This document shows positions 27,184-36,304 of a stretch of DNA of 64,000 nt, one piece after another. This stretch comes from Photobacterium toruni (lineage in GTDB: Bacteria; Pseudomonadota; Gammaproteobacteria; Enterobacterales; Vibrionaceae): contig NZ_AP024854.1 of assembly GCF_024529955.1 (NCBI RefSeq), positions 1,364,001 to 1,428,000 of the forward strand. The letters run 5' to 3'. The notes under the pieces were generated by a model that saw only the letters and a list, made by a program, of their open reading frames with translations, searched no databases and was not told the origin of the DNA. Both the position numbers and the translations under genes were made by a program. How positions within the stretch are numbered: the stretch's first letter is position 1; every line of letters begins with the position of its first letter.

Positions 27184-27208
27184 CTTGTATTCCTGTGAGG
27201 AATACAAG
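27184..27208. repeat. Hairpin CTTGTATTCC / GGAATACAAG
   Basis: A perfect 10-bp inverted repeat with a 5-base loop, no T tract on either side and no adjacent gene to terminate. Confidence 0.65.
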
Positions 27209-27603
27209 CTTACATAAGAATGCTAGTTCATAGCAATAAAATATATATTTTTTTTCTATTAAATAGGGGGAAATAACGATTGTGAGTGTTTTTTGTTCTT
27301 TATTTAGAATTTAATCCTGTATTTTAGCCCATTAAATTAATTTTAAAACGATTAATGGTTACTGTTTGACAATTCAAGCTGTTTGTGGTTTGTTGTCTTG
27401 ATAGGTTAAGATATTTCTAGCATTCATTTTATATTATATTATGGTGATTATGTGAAGCAGTCGAATTCTGTCTGGTTGGGCGAGTGGAAACATAGCTTAT
27501 CCATCATTTTCTATCCAAGAACATAGCTGATACTTAAATTACCATTTTTGCTATTCCCATAATAAATATCCTCGAGAAGGATAGGCTATTAACCATTAGT
27601 GGG

Positions 27604-27774
27604 CTACAAAATGACCATTTCACTAGCGTCTTTTAGGCTAAAACACGCGATTAATAGTTCGTCCTCGCTTTCGAGATGTGAATAATAACCAGTGTAATAA
27701 ACTTTTTCTCGTAATATTGACACCCGATCTTCTGCATCTATCTCTTTTTAATATAAATTACGCCAACTCATCAT
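27604..27774 (-). pseudogene. Possible decayed small gene with in-frame stop
   Basis: From the ATG at 27774 the frame reads eight codons, a TAA, then 47 further codons with protein-like content (EIDAEDRVSILREKVYYTGY, then a LESEDELLIACFSLKDA stretch). Without the TAA it would be a 56-residue product. The family is not recognised and the call rests only on the composition of the frame. Confidence 0.35.
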
Positions 27775-27858
27775 TCTTGAAATCTTTGTCACTTTTAATG
27801 GTGAATGATTTTAATGCCAAAAAAGCATATTATTACTTTTTTAGTTAAGGTCCGTTGA

Positions 27859-29568
27859 ATGAAATTTAATCGAAAAAAGATAACCTCATTGATTCGTTCG
27901 GTAATAACCGTTTCGACATTATTAACCTGTGGATCAGCTTTAGCTGCTGATAGCGTGACGAGCAATACGCTGGATTGGCATGTTTTAGATGGTGTTACGG
28001 TTAATAGTGCTACATCTTTGTGTTCGTTTTCAACGGTGAAAGTGTGCAACGGTAGCATTTTAAATACGTTGTATGCTAAAAATAACTTCATGCCATATTG
28101 GTTAAACCCAGTGCTTGTCAATGCGATTATGCCGCAATTACAAGCGTTGGCAGATTCCAAAACACTCCCTGGTATGACGCAACGTCTAAAAGAGTTGAAG
28201 CAACTACAAGCATTGCCAGATGAGCGTGGGTTTGATCTATTGTTGACAGATTCTTACTTGGTTTATGTCGATTATGTACATCAATTAATGCTAGATCCTC
28301 GACCACTATATAATTCTCATCCTGTAGAATTGACGCCCTTGACATTGAAGATGGCGCAGAGTTATTTCCCATTGACGGCTCAAAAGATCAATTCTCTTAT
28401 TCCTTCTTCGCAGTTTGTTTCGACAATGGGGGTGATCAACCATTTATTAAGTTTACCCGCCAATCCACTTGATTCAAGTAATGTTCATTTTGATAAGGTT
28501 GTTTACCGAGGGGACACTATCCCTTATGGGCTTAAAATGGCAACAGTACTTTGGAATTTGGGTTATTTGACTCAGCCTCAGTATCAACAAATTACTGCTC
28601 AAGCGACGATTACCAATACCGGTGTAATGAATCAAGCGATTAAAACCTTTGAAGGTAATTATGGTTTGAAGATGGACGGTATTATAGGTCCTAACGTTGT
28701 GAGCCAATTGATACGTCCTTATTCAAGTTTAGCGCGTATTACTGCATTGAATTTACAGCGTGAACGTTTTGCACAATTAAAGGGAAATGGACCACAAATT
28801 ATTGTGAACATTCCTGATTTCAAAATGACGCTATACGATAATCAACAGCCAGTATTTGAATCGAATATTATCGATGGAATGCCAAAACGCCCAACCAATT
28901 TGTTCCAGTCATACATTAATACGGTTGTGATTAATCCTTATTGGTATGTACCTGAAACGATAAAAGTTAAGAATATTATTCCAGCGGCTAAGGCTAATCC
29001 TAATTTTCTAAAAAATAGCCGAATTGATGTGATTAATAGCTGGAGTGATCGATCTGTTGTACCACCTAGTTCAATTGATTGGGCAACGGTGAACCCTCTG
29101 ACATTTACACACGAATTCCGTCAAGATACTGGTCCTGAAAACGCCTTAGGTCGCGTAGCATTCTTGATGCCTGACTCATTTTCGGTGTATATGCATGATG
29201 AATCTCAATCTGAGTATCCATTGTTTAAACATCATCATCGAGATTTTAGTTCTGGTTGTATGCGTGTTCAAAAACCACGTCAGATGGCAACAATGATTTT
29301 GTCTTATCAAAATATGCCAACTTTACCTTCTGTTGACGATATGATTAATACCAATAAGCACCGTGAGATAGGGTTGAATACGCCAGTGAACCTTGATGTG
29401 GCTTATTTAACAGCTTGGGTAACACCGACTGGGCAGTTAGAGATGCGTCATGATATTTACGGTTATGATAGCCCTCGCTCTAAACCCATCCAGAATCAAT
29501 TTATTTCAATTCCAAACTACCGTACGCATCAACGTATTAAATTGGCATTAAATGGTCAAACTAGCTAA
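27859..29568 (+). CDS. YcbB/LdtD-type L,D-transpeptidase (paralogue 1)
   Basis: A 569-residue exported enzyme that makes 3-3 peptidoglycan crosslinks. AAGG lies 8 bases before the ATG. A signal peptide (about residues 1-30, ending near ALAA) precedes the YcbB-type scaffold domain (about 55-230). A PG_binding_1 domain follows (NTGVMNQAIKTFEGNYGLKMDGIIGP, about 250-290). The YkuD catalytic domain (about 310-510) has MHDES, then HHRDFSSGCMRV with the nucleophilic Cys and preceding His. Length and order match E. coli LdtD. It is alone between decayed mobile DNA and small accessory genes; a close paralogue lies at 60161-61930. Confidence 0.9.
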   Translation: MKFNRKKITSLIRSVITVSTLLTCGSALAADSVTSNTLDWHVLDGVTVNSATSLCSFSTVKVCNGSILNTLYAKNNFMPYWLNPVLVNAIMPQLQALADSKTLPGMTQRLKELKQLQALPDERGFDLLLTDSYLVYVDYVHQLMLDPRPLYNSHPVELTPLTLKMAQSYFPLTAQKINSLIPSSQFVSTMGVINHLLSLPANPLDSSNVHFDKVVYRGDTIPYGLKMATVLWNLGYLTQPQYQQITAQATITNTGVMNQAIKTFEGNYGLKMDGIIGPNVVSQLIRPYSSLARITALNLQRERFAQLKGNGPQIIVNIPDFKMTLYDNQQPVFESNIIDGMPKRPTNLFQSYINTVVINPYWYVPETIKVKNIIPAAKANPNFLKNSRIDVINSWSDRSVVPPSSIDWATVNPLTFTHEFRQDTGPENALGRVAFLMPDSFSVYMHDESQSEYPLFKHHHRDFSSGCMRVQKPRQMATMILSYQNMPTLPSVDDMINTNKHREIGLNTPVNLDVAYLTAWVTPTGQLEMRHDIYGYDSPRSKPIQNQFISIPNYRTHQRIKLALNGQTS

Positions 29569-29886
29569 TTTAACTGTTTGAATGTATTTGAGTTAGGTTA
29601 TGAAAATACCAAATCAAGCGTATGAAAACGGCTAAGTATAATTTACTTAGCCTCATTAAATAAGCTACGTATTTTAAAGCAATACATCGCCATAATAATG
29701 ATATGGAAATTAAATAGAACAGAGAGGGCTATCTTACGTTTATCGATGTTCTTCCTTTATATTTTGCATGGTTTTGTGATGTCTATCGAGAACAAACTAT
29801 AAACAGTATCTGATTTAGATTGTTTTTTATATTGTTAAAAATGAATTTAGGGCAGGTATATTTAATACAATAAAAGGAGAGGATAT
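29569..29886. other. Intergenic region with a 9-bp hairpin
   Basis: A hairpin GGCTAAGTA / TACTTAGCC (29630-29652) lies about 60 bases after the L,D-transpeptidase gene. It lacks a T tract and is at best a weak terminator. The rest is AT-rich with no recognisable element. Confidence 0.5.
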
Positions 29887-30255
29887 ATGGATATTATTAC
29901 CGCTTTAAAAAATATTGAAGCATTAGCAAATGGCGTGAATCCTATTACTGGCGAAATATTGGCTGAATGTTCCCCTTATAATGATCCTGAAGTCATTCGT
30001 TCATTATTCACAATTATGACCTGCGTTAAAGTGCCTCAAAAGAGGAAAATATCAATTGATAATAAGCGAAAATTAAATATTACGAAGGGGCTACCTAAAA
30101 ATGCAGGGTTATCTTGGAGCAATGATGAAAGAGATGAACTCATTGCTGCTTTTAATAATGGAGCTTTAATTAATGAATTAGCTGAGATGCATGGTCGATC
30201 AAAAGGTGCAATTTCATCTGAATTAAAGAAACAAGGATTGATCGAGGATATTTGA
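29887..30255 (+). CDS. Hypothetical protein with C-terminal helix-turn-helix
   Basis: A 122-residue protein. The N-terminus (EALANGVNPITGEILAE, then SPYNDPEVIRSLFTI) and a lysine-rich linker lead to a C-terminal helix-turn-helix: WSNDERDELIAAFNNG, then INELAEMHGRSKGAISSEL, which resembles Myb/Trip or resolvase-type HTH folds. I remember similar uncharacterised proteins from Vibrio and Shewanella, but no function is known to me. AAAGGAGAGGA before the ATG gives a very strong ribosome binding site. Probably DNA-binding. Confidence 0.7.
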   Translation: MDIITALKNIEALANGVNPITGEILAECSPYNDPEVIRSLFTIMTCVKVPQKRKISIDNKRKLNITKGLPKNAGLSWSNDERDELIAAFNNGALINELAEMHGRSKGAISSELKKQGLIEDI

Positions 30256-30308
30256 AACAGTATTTAAAAAGATGATACTTATTATCTATCTTAAGTTATT
30301 TAATATAA

Positions 30309-30354
30309 TAAAAAGCCCTTAATGAATAAACTGACTATGCGTTTATACATTAAG
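30309..30354 (-). terminator. Terminator of the ABM gene
   Basis: A long imperfect stem (CCTTAATG.ATAAAC paired with GTTTAT.CATTAAGG) followed on the minus strand by GGGCTTTTT. Sits 20 bases beyond the stop at 30375. Confidence 0.7.
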
Positions 30355-30374
30355 GACGTTATGTCATTTATGGC

Positions 30375-30677
30375 TCAAAGGCAGCTTTTAAAACCTTCAA
30401 AGTTCGGAGCTCCTAAATAGATCTCTTTATTACCACGAGCGTTAGTGTGGGCTTTACGGAATGCTTCTGATTGTGTCCAATCTTCAAATGCTTGACGAGA
30501 ATTCCAGACCGAATGAGAAGCAAATAAGGTATATTCATCATTAGATGCTCCCTGCAGTAAATTAAATGACTGAAAACCAGGGACTGTATCGAGATAAGTT
30601 TCACGGTTTTTCCAGATATCGATAAATTCTTGTTCAGAGCCTAAACGGATTTTGAAACGGTTCATTGCAATGTACAT
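30375..30677 (-). CDS. Antibiotic-biosynthesis-monooxygenase-fold protein (IsdG/HmoB-like)
   Basis: A 100-residue ferredoxin-like-fold protein: MNRFKIRLGSEQEFIDIWKNR, then VPGFQSFNLL, and SVWNSRQAFEDWTQSEAFRKAH. The latter is the Asn/Trp/His region of the ABM family that in IsdG/HmoB enzymes binds and degrades heme. The ATG has AAGGA 8 bases upstream. A possible Fur site in the promoter agrees with a role in heme iron use, but substrate and activity are inferred. Confidence 0.75.
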   Translation of the reverse strand: MYIAMNRFKIRLGSEQEFIDIWKNRETYLDTVPGFQSFNLLQGASNDEYTLFASHSVWNSRQAFEDWTQSEAFRKAHTNARGNKEIYLGAPNFEGFKSCL

Positions 30678-30704
30678 ACGATGTCCTTTGTGATTTTTAC
30701 GGCA

Positions 30705-30722
30705 GTTATAATTATTATTATC
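30705..30722 (-). promoter_or_regulatory. Possible Fur box upstream of the ABM gene
   Basis: The AT-rich element GTTATAATTATTATTATC agrees with the 19-base Fur consensus at about 13 of 18 positions and lies about 30 bases before the gene start. In DNA this AT-rich the match could be chance. Confidence 0.35.
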
Positions 30723-30833
30723 ATATCAATGGTCAAATTGACCACTGATAAAAATACAATATGTTTTTACTAAAAAAGTAATGACTTATTCTTACTATCA
30801 CTACTTGGTTTTTAGTTTGTAACTGTCATAAAA

Positions 30834-31514
30834 TTAGCAGCCTTTTGAAACGATAGAAATTTCAGGTCCGTCTGTGCCGAAATTCTTATCAATTTGTGTT
30901 CCTGATTCTTTTCCATTGTTATCGTTAGGTTTGCGACAAAAACCAATATACTGATCAGCACCTACCCATGAGAGTAAATAACAGAGTGTTTTTTTGATTA
31001 ATCCTAAGTCATGGCTATTACTATTATGGTTTGATGAAGAGTCGGGTTGAGCTTCTGCCGCAGTGCTTAAATCAGTATATAGAACAAAACATTGGGTATT
31101 AAAAGCTTCAGTCGCTGACATTTTATTAATAGGGTATTGAGAGAACATCATCAAACCAGTTACAGATTTATGTAAGCCACCTAAAATCTTTATTGATGGC
31201 ACAATTGGATGCCATTCATTTGCATCAGTTATAACTTGAACGATGCCATCTGTTGTTGCTGTAGGATAGCCTTGAGCCATTCTTACATCATTGCCTGCAA
31301 TTTTAATTATTGCAGAAGTATTATCTTTACCAGCAAGAATTGCTTTTGTGTGCGCTAATTTTGCCGAAGTTTGAAGAGTCGATGCTAGTTGCGCTAAGTT
31401 TGCTTTACGGGCGTCAGAGCTAATTCCCATAAATTTTGGTGCTGCTACGACAGCTAAAATACCGAGAATCACGATAACAATAACTAACTCTATTAGTGTA
31501 AATCCTTTATTCAT
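30834..31514 (-). CDS. MSHA-type type IV prepilin (orphan)
   Basis: A 226-residue prepilin. The short leader MNKG precedes the cleavage site, followed by FTLIELVIVIVILGILAVVAAPKF, with Glu5 of the mature pilin. The early mature region (SSDARKANLAQLASTLQTSAKLAH) resembles MshA. The C-terminal half is longer and has four cysteines (FNTQCF, TLCY, FCRKP, SKGC), which could form disulfides. No pilus assembly genes lie next to it, so export would need a machinery encoded elsewhere. Flanked by unrelated genes with long AT-rich gaps. Confidence 0.82.
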   Translation of the reverse strand: MNKGFTLIELVIVIVILGILAVVAAPKFMGISSDARKANLAQLASTLQTSAKLAHTKAILAGKDNTSAIIKIAGNDVRMAQGYPTATTDGIVQVITDANEWHPIVPSIKILGGLHKSVTGLMMFSQYPINKMSATEAFNTQCFVLYTDLSTAAEAQPDSSSNHNSNSHDLGLIKKTLCYLLSWVGADQYIGFCRKPNDNNGKESGTQIDKNFGTDGPEISIVSKGC

Positions 31515-31779
31515 TTTTTGCTCATAAAGATAATAGCAATTACTTTTAAGAATACTATCAGAAATGAAAAATACCCAATTATAGAGGAGGTTATTATGTT
31601 TGGTGTTTTAACGTTCTGTTATGTGATCTATGCCTAAGTAGTGAATTCTTATGAGGTATAGTATCTTGTTAACGCAAGAAGAATTGCAATAATTATCATT
31701 ATATTCATATGGTTATGTTTTCTTTTTCTTGTTTTTATTTTAATGGTGATGTTAATAAACGTGTGATTTGGAGAGAAAA

Positions 31780-32013
31780 ATGAAAGCTGTTTTTTCTGGA
31801 AAAGATTGTAATAAAGAGTGCTCTACATACTGGTTTGATGTATCAATCAATGTTACAGGTGAAACTGATGGTTTAGTTCTCGGTGTTGTCGAAAGTCCGA
31901 ATGATAATATCTGCATTGTAGACAGCGAATCACATTGTATCAAAGGAATGTGGTTTGCACCTTACGTAACAAATTTACCTGATTATGTATCTAATACAGA
32001 AAGATCAATGTAG
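31780..32013 (+). CDS. Hypothetical protein, 77 residues
   Basis: Not recognised. The ATG at 31780 has GGAGA 6 bases upstream; an in-frame TTG at 31768 lies in front of that site and is not needed. Cys-rich for its size (five Cys: KDCNKEC near residues 9-13, NICIV, SHCIKG). It has no clear signal peptide and no known metal motif. A weak hairpin with a T-rich tail follows (about 32054-32085). Confidence 0.6.
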   Translation: MKAVFSGKDCNKECSTYWFDVSINVTGETDGLVLGVVESPNDNICIVDSESHCIKGMWFAPYVTNLPDYVSNTERSM

Positions 32014-32207
32014 TCGTTCTCACACATTTTTAATGGCATTTTATTGGGTGGTCTAATGGGCTGCCCTTTTTGTTTTTTTATAAAAGTTTAATAATGAAAA
32101 GCCACAGATAATAAGAGTTTTATTTTTGATATTTAATAAGTAATAAAGATATGCATCGACTTATTATCGATACATATCTCACTCTAAATTTTTAAGCTAG
32201 CAACGTA

Positions 32208-33152
32208 TTAATTAGATTGTTTGATGAGCTTATTTTTAGTTAATAAATGCGGTAATAATTGCATAGTTGCAACAGAGCCAACTATGACGATAATACCAAT
32301 TATTGACAGTGAAGTCAGATGGGCTGCTTTTATAATGTTTGGCCACCATCCCATAAGGACAACAAATGCTGTTGATATAAAGCTGATCACTGGCGCAACG
32401 GCAACAACAGCACTGACTTGAGCCGCAGGCCAAAAAACTAATGCTTTTGCTAATGCACTATAAGCAATTAAGGTATTGAATGCGCAAAATAAAGCAATAC
32501 TCCAATCAAAAGTCGTTAAGGTGGCGAATCGAGTAAAATCAGTTAGTGGCGTTAAGAGCACCATGCCAATACCAAAGACACATAGTAGAACATTTGACGT
32601 GGATATCTTAGCCATTAATGATTTTTGTAAAAGGGTATAACATGCCCAAGATAATGCTGAAAACTCAATAATTCCAACGCCAATTAATACTTTACTGCCT
32701 GTATTTATATGTCCACTAATATGAGGATGGAAGAAAAGAATGATACCAACAGCTAATGTAAATAAACAAGATAGTTGAATTGCTGTTAAGCGTTCTTTAA
32801 AAAATAATAAGCTACCAAAAGCAAGAAAAAAGGGAGCAACTTGGAAATTTAGCTGAGCTTCTCCTGGTGATAAATATTTTAGCGCTAACACAAAAGTAAC
32901 ATAGTTCAGCGTTAAAAAAATGCCAGCGAATAAAAGTTTAAACATCTCCTTTATAGTTATGTTTCTAAATTGTTGTAAATTATTGGATGTTAGTTGAATT
33001 ATAAAAATAACAATAAAAGCGATAAAAAAACGAAACCAACTCAATGATGTTGCATCAATGAATTTTTCTGAAAGTTTGAGCGCAATAGGCAATATTCCCC
33101 AAAATAGAAGTGTAATGCTGCTGTAAAGTAAGCCAAGCTTATTATTTGTCAT
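32208..33152 (-). CDS. EamA/DMT-family transporter
   Basis: A 314-residue inner-membrane protein with ten hydrophobic helices in two EamA repeats (about residues 5-140 and 155-300), for example FWGILPIALKLSEKFI and SALSWACYTLLQKSLM. Members export amino acids, nucleotides or other metabolites; this sequence does not reveal which. Monocistronic, transcribed leftward. Confidence 0.83.
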   Translation of the reverse strand: MTNNKLGLLYSSITLLFWGILPIALKLSEKFIDATSLSWFRFFIAFIVIFIIQLTSNNLQQFRNITIKEMFKLLFAGIFLTLNYVTFVLALKYLSPGEAQLNFQVAPFFLAFGSLLFFKERLTAIQLSCLFTLAVGIILFFHPHISGHINTGSKVLIGVGIIEFSALSWACYTLLQKSLMAKISTSNVLLCVFGIGMVLLTPLTDFTRFATLTTFDWSIALFCAFNTLIAYSALAKALVFWPAAQVSAVVAVAPVISFISTAFVVLMGWWPNIIKAAHLTSLSIIGIIVIVGSVATMQLLPHLLTKNKLIKQSN

Positions 33153-33344
33153 AGTGATTGTTCTTTATGTAAGGATATAAATCGCAAGCAATATAAGTGA
33201 AGCATTTACAATATTGTATGATAAATATCAACAGATAAGTCATTGAGCTTATATCTATACTTATTTTATTCATTTGTATATTTATAAATAAAAAAAGAAC
33301 AATTAAGAATTTTTTTTATAAGATTAAGTTATAAAAAGAGGATC

Positions 33345-33422
33345 ATGTTGATGAAATATTATTGCACTATTTTATGTCTGTTATTATCAATGGTCTTGGT
33401 ATTGCGTATAATCGCGGCATAA
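33345..33422 (+). CDS. Small hydrophobic ORF (25 residues)
   Basis: ATG at 33345 preceded by AGAGGA at 5 bases. The product is one membrane-spanning stretch (YYCTILCLLLSMVLVLRIIA) with a short basic start. Its size, ribosome binding site and strong hydrophobicity suggest a real small membrane peptide or leader peptide. It lies 61 bases before the next gene on the same strand. No family recognised. Confidence 0.45.
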   Translation: MLMKYYCTILCLLLSMVLVLRIIAA

Positions 33423-33483
33423 TTAAGGCATATACACGTGTTAGTACAACATGATGTATATAAGCAGCATTTAAAGGGTCGTT

Positions 33484-33927
33484 ATGTCTAATAAATATGA
33501 ATCAATGGTAAGTGATTACTGTGTCGTTGTTAATGCGATAGAGTGTTATGTGGCATCTAAAGTTGCAGACTTTGAGTTTTGGGATGCTGAAATGACGAAG
33601 TTTTTTATTGATACTGAATCTGCCTCATATATGTATGATTGTGTTGAAGCGGCTGCCGTTCTAGGTGTTTCTGAGTTGCAAATGCAAAATTTCTTAGTCG
33701 TACATTGTTGCCTAGGTGATTACTTAGATGGTCTTATTGGTGAAAAAGATCACGATTCATGGGATATGAAAGATCAGCAATTAGTGGTTACTTATACTGA
33801 TAACTCAGAGGATGTATTTCAACTTTCTGATATCTGTGAATTAATGACAAAAACAGAAGCTACTGGTTGGACTTATGCCGATTTAGTCGTAGCTGAGAAA
33901 GCCTTGCAAGAACAGGCAAATAGCTAA
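33484..33927 (+). CDS. Hypothetical acidic protein, 147 residues
   Basis: Not recognised. Strongly acidic, soluble, with no signal peptide. It is rich in aromatic residues, Asp and Glu (for example VSDYCVVVNAIECYVASKV, then FLVVHCCLGDYLDGLIGE). The mostly helical first half is followed by TYTDNSEDVFQL.DICELM, which looks like a beta hairpin plus helix. It follows the small hydrophobic ORF by 61 bases, possibly in one transcript, and is followed by a hairpin shared with the convergent SulP gene. Confidence 0.65.
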   Translation: MSNKYESMVSDYCVVVNAIECYVASKVADFEFWDAEMTKFFIDTESASYMYDCVEAAAVLGVSELQMQNFLVVHCCLGDYLDGLIGEKDHDSWDMKDQQLVVTYTDNSEDVFQLSDICELMTKTEATGWTYADLVVAEKALQEQANS

Positions 33928-33995
33928 TATTGACTACTCAGTTGAGTACGTTCTGTAACCTTGACTCTTATCTACATTGTCATTGTTTATAAAAA

Positions 33996-34064
33996 GAAGA
34001 TGGAACATCTATATGATCGCTATATGGCGATTAAGGCATAAGCTATGGCTGTCCCATCTTTTTA
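33996..34064. terminator. Terminator between convergent genes
   Basis: AGATGG (about 33998) pairs with CCATCT (about 34053), with A and T tracts outside and an additional small inverted repeat inside. It can serve both the plus-strand unknown gene and the minus-strand SulP gene. Confidence 0.55.
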
Positions 34065-34109
34065 TTCTTTCTTTTTTACCGTCGTTTTTGTATCTGATTC
34101 TCTGTAATC

Positions 34110-35750
34110 TTAACGATAAGCCGTAATAGCATCTTCAATACTCGTATATTCTGTTTTTTGATCTAATATCGTTAATAAATGGGTTGTTTCAACTAAGCGT
34201 CTAAATCTTGGATGCTCGATATTAACAAACAATAATGTGATATTTCGATGGGTTAGTTTTTGGCTTAATACTTCAATTTTATCAACAGCGGTTAAATCCA
34301 TATCACTGATACTACTGGCATCAATAATGACTAAACGAAGTAGCGGGCGAGTATTGGCTAAATTTAAAATACGCTCTTCAAAGTATGAAAAGGTCGTAAA
34401 ATATAATGGTGCTGAAAAATGAAGTACGGCAACATCTTCTTCTGTTGATAAATTTTGTTCTGGATTTAAACGTGAGCGGTGTCCCCAATGGTCACAGTTA
34501 GGCTCTCTGAATAATTCTTCACAGTTTGGTCGAGTAATAATAAATACACTATGGAGTAATGATAATAAAACCCCAAACATGACGCCAATATCAATTCTGA
34601 AAGTAACGATCATTAGCATTGTCGCTAAACATAGATAGAATTCTTGACGATTTTGATGACAAATTCGCTTAATTTCAGTCCATTTAAAAATGCTTAAACC
34701 GACATACATTAAGATGCCCGCTAAGGTTGCTTTAGGTATTAAATGAAAAACATTTTGAGCATAAAGTAATACGAGGCAAATAACGGCTGCTGAAAATAAT
34801 GCCGCCCATTTTGAATGTGCACCACCTTGTTGGATTAACATGCTGCGTGGTGGACTAGCATTACCAGGAAAGCCACCAATTAAACCTGATAATACTGAGC
34901 CTAAACCGATACCAGCAAAGTCACGATTAAAATTAGGGGTAGTATTACGGTCTTTAATGGTACTTGATACCGCTGAAGTTTGGACAATACAAATCATGGC
35001 TATCAATAATGCTAACGGAAAAATTGTTAATGCTTGATGCCAAGGTAAGCCAATAAAAGCCCAATGAAGTTCAAATCCTGCTGGATTAGATAATGTTGGT
35101 ATATGGATATTGTTTGAATTTAAGGCGATTTCAATCGTAATACTGATTGCTAAGGCAATTAAAGCGGCAGGAAAGCGTTTGTATTGACGGCTAAACCAGA
35201 AGATAAAGCCAAATACGCCACCACCAATGAATGTCGTGATGAAATTCAACTGTGTAATATGTTGCACTAAATGATAAAGCGTTTGAAAGGGTGATGCTGA
35301 ACTGTGTGGTAAGCCTAAAATTGACGGTAACTGGCTAACAATAATATGTATTGAAACCCCGGCTAAAAAGCCTAATGTCACAGGATAAGAAAGTAAGTTG
35401 GCAACCCAGCCCAATTTAAAGGCATAGACACACAGTAAAATACCTCCGACAAGCAACGCTAATAATGAAGCTAGTGCCATGTATTGTACACTGAATAACG
35501 TGGCGTAACTGGCAAGACTCACTGCAAAAATAGGGGCGATGGTTGAATCGGCACCACATGATAAATAACGGTTACTGCCGAAAATAAAAAAGCCAATACT
35601 GGATATTACAAAAACGTATAAACCATAAATAACGGGGAACCCCGCTAAATGTGCTGTTGCCATTTGGGCTGGTAATGCAATAGCTGCGACGGATAATCCT
35701 GCAAAAAGATCCTGACGCCATGCCATCATATTATGTACTTTGTTCTGCAT
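34110..35750 (-). CDS. SulP-family anion transporter with STAS domain
   Basis: About 546 residues from the ATG at 35750. The frame is open upstream to 35963, and an ATG at 35792 is possible, but the family-like start is QDLFAGLSVAAIALPAQMATAHLAG. About 12 hydrophobic helices include the SulP signatures FSVQYMALASLLALLVGG, FAGIGLGSVLSGLIGGFPGNASPPRS and VGLSIFKWTEI. A C-terminal cytoplasmic STAS domain follows (about 415-545; LVIIDASSISDMDLTAVD). The substrate may be sulfate, bicarbonate or a dicarboxylate; nothing nearby decides. Monocistronic. Confidence 0.87.
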   Translation of the reverse strand: MQNKVHNMMAWRQDLFAGLSVAAIALPAQMATAHLAGFPVIYGLYVFVISSIGFFIFGSNRYLSCGADSTIAPIFAVSLASYATLFSVQYMALASLLALLVGGILLCVYAFKLGWVANLLSYPVTLGFLAGVSIHIIVSQLPSILGLPHSSASPFQTLYHLVQHITQLNFITTFIGGGVFGFIFWFSRQYKRFPAALIALAISITIEIALNSNNIHIPTLSNPAGFELHWAFIGLPWHQALTIFPLALLIAMICIVQTSAVSSTIKDRNTTPNFNRDFAGIGLGSVLSGLIGGFPGNASPPRSMLIQQGGAHSKWAALFSAAVICLVLLYAQNVFHLIPKATLAGILMYVGLSIFKWTEIKRICHQNRQEFYLCLATMLMIVTFRIDIGVMFGVLLSLLHSVFIITRPNCEELFREPNCDHWGHRSRLNPEQNLSTEEDVAVLHFSAPLYFTTFSYFEERILNLANTRPLLRLVIIDASSISDMDLTAVDKIEVLSQKLTHRNITLLFVNIEHPRFRRLVETTHLLTILDQKTEYTSIEDAITAYR

Positions 35751-36304
35751 TGATAGTTCGCTTTCATATAACAATATATAATCAACGTGCATAATCTCAT
35801 TCTTTATAAGAATATCAAAATAGATAATGCAGTGAATACAGTTAAAGACGAAAGAACCTTTTATTCTGAAATGTATATTATTTAGTGGTTGAATAGTATT
35901 TTTCTTAAATTTCTTTTTAAGAATAGAGATTGCGCAATTTATGTGAATATTATTACTAACCAAAATGTATTGTCGCAGAACCTGATGGTCAATTTATCTA
36001 TATTGCTGAAAATTGATGAATAGTGCTATTGCCTGCTTATTGTGTGTGTTCATCTTCATACTATCTATTCAAGAAACGTAGATTATTTATGTAAATCATG
36101 ATGATAGTGTTTATGGGAATAATCGATAGCTATCTAAGTTGGGATTGTGTAAAAACGTATAAAATATAAACGATAGTAAATGTAATTCTACAATTGATTG
36201 ATTATCTAAATATATTGCATGTTTATGAGTGTTATATTCCAGTAAAGAATACATTTAATCTGTATAATTATTCGCTCACTTTCATGTACCATGGGAATTA
36301 AACC
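35751..36304. other. Divergent intergenic region SulP / NhaC
   Basis: About 550 AT-rich bases (less if SulP starts further upstream) with the promoters of two divergent transporter genes. No operator or RNA element was recognised. Confidence 0.5.

Larger units (their letters stand above)
26782..27858. other. 1.1-kb non-coding region with hairpins and a decayed ORF
   Basis: No intact gene is seen. It holds a 9-bp hairpin (27066-27091), a 10-bp hairpin (27184-27208) and a leftward ORF remnant with an in-frame stop (27604-27774). Composition and neighbours suggest decayed mobile DNA between the IS630 fragment and the L,D-transpeptidase gene. Confidence 0.55.
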
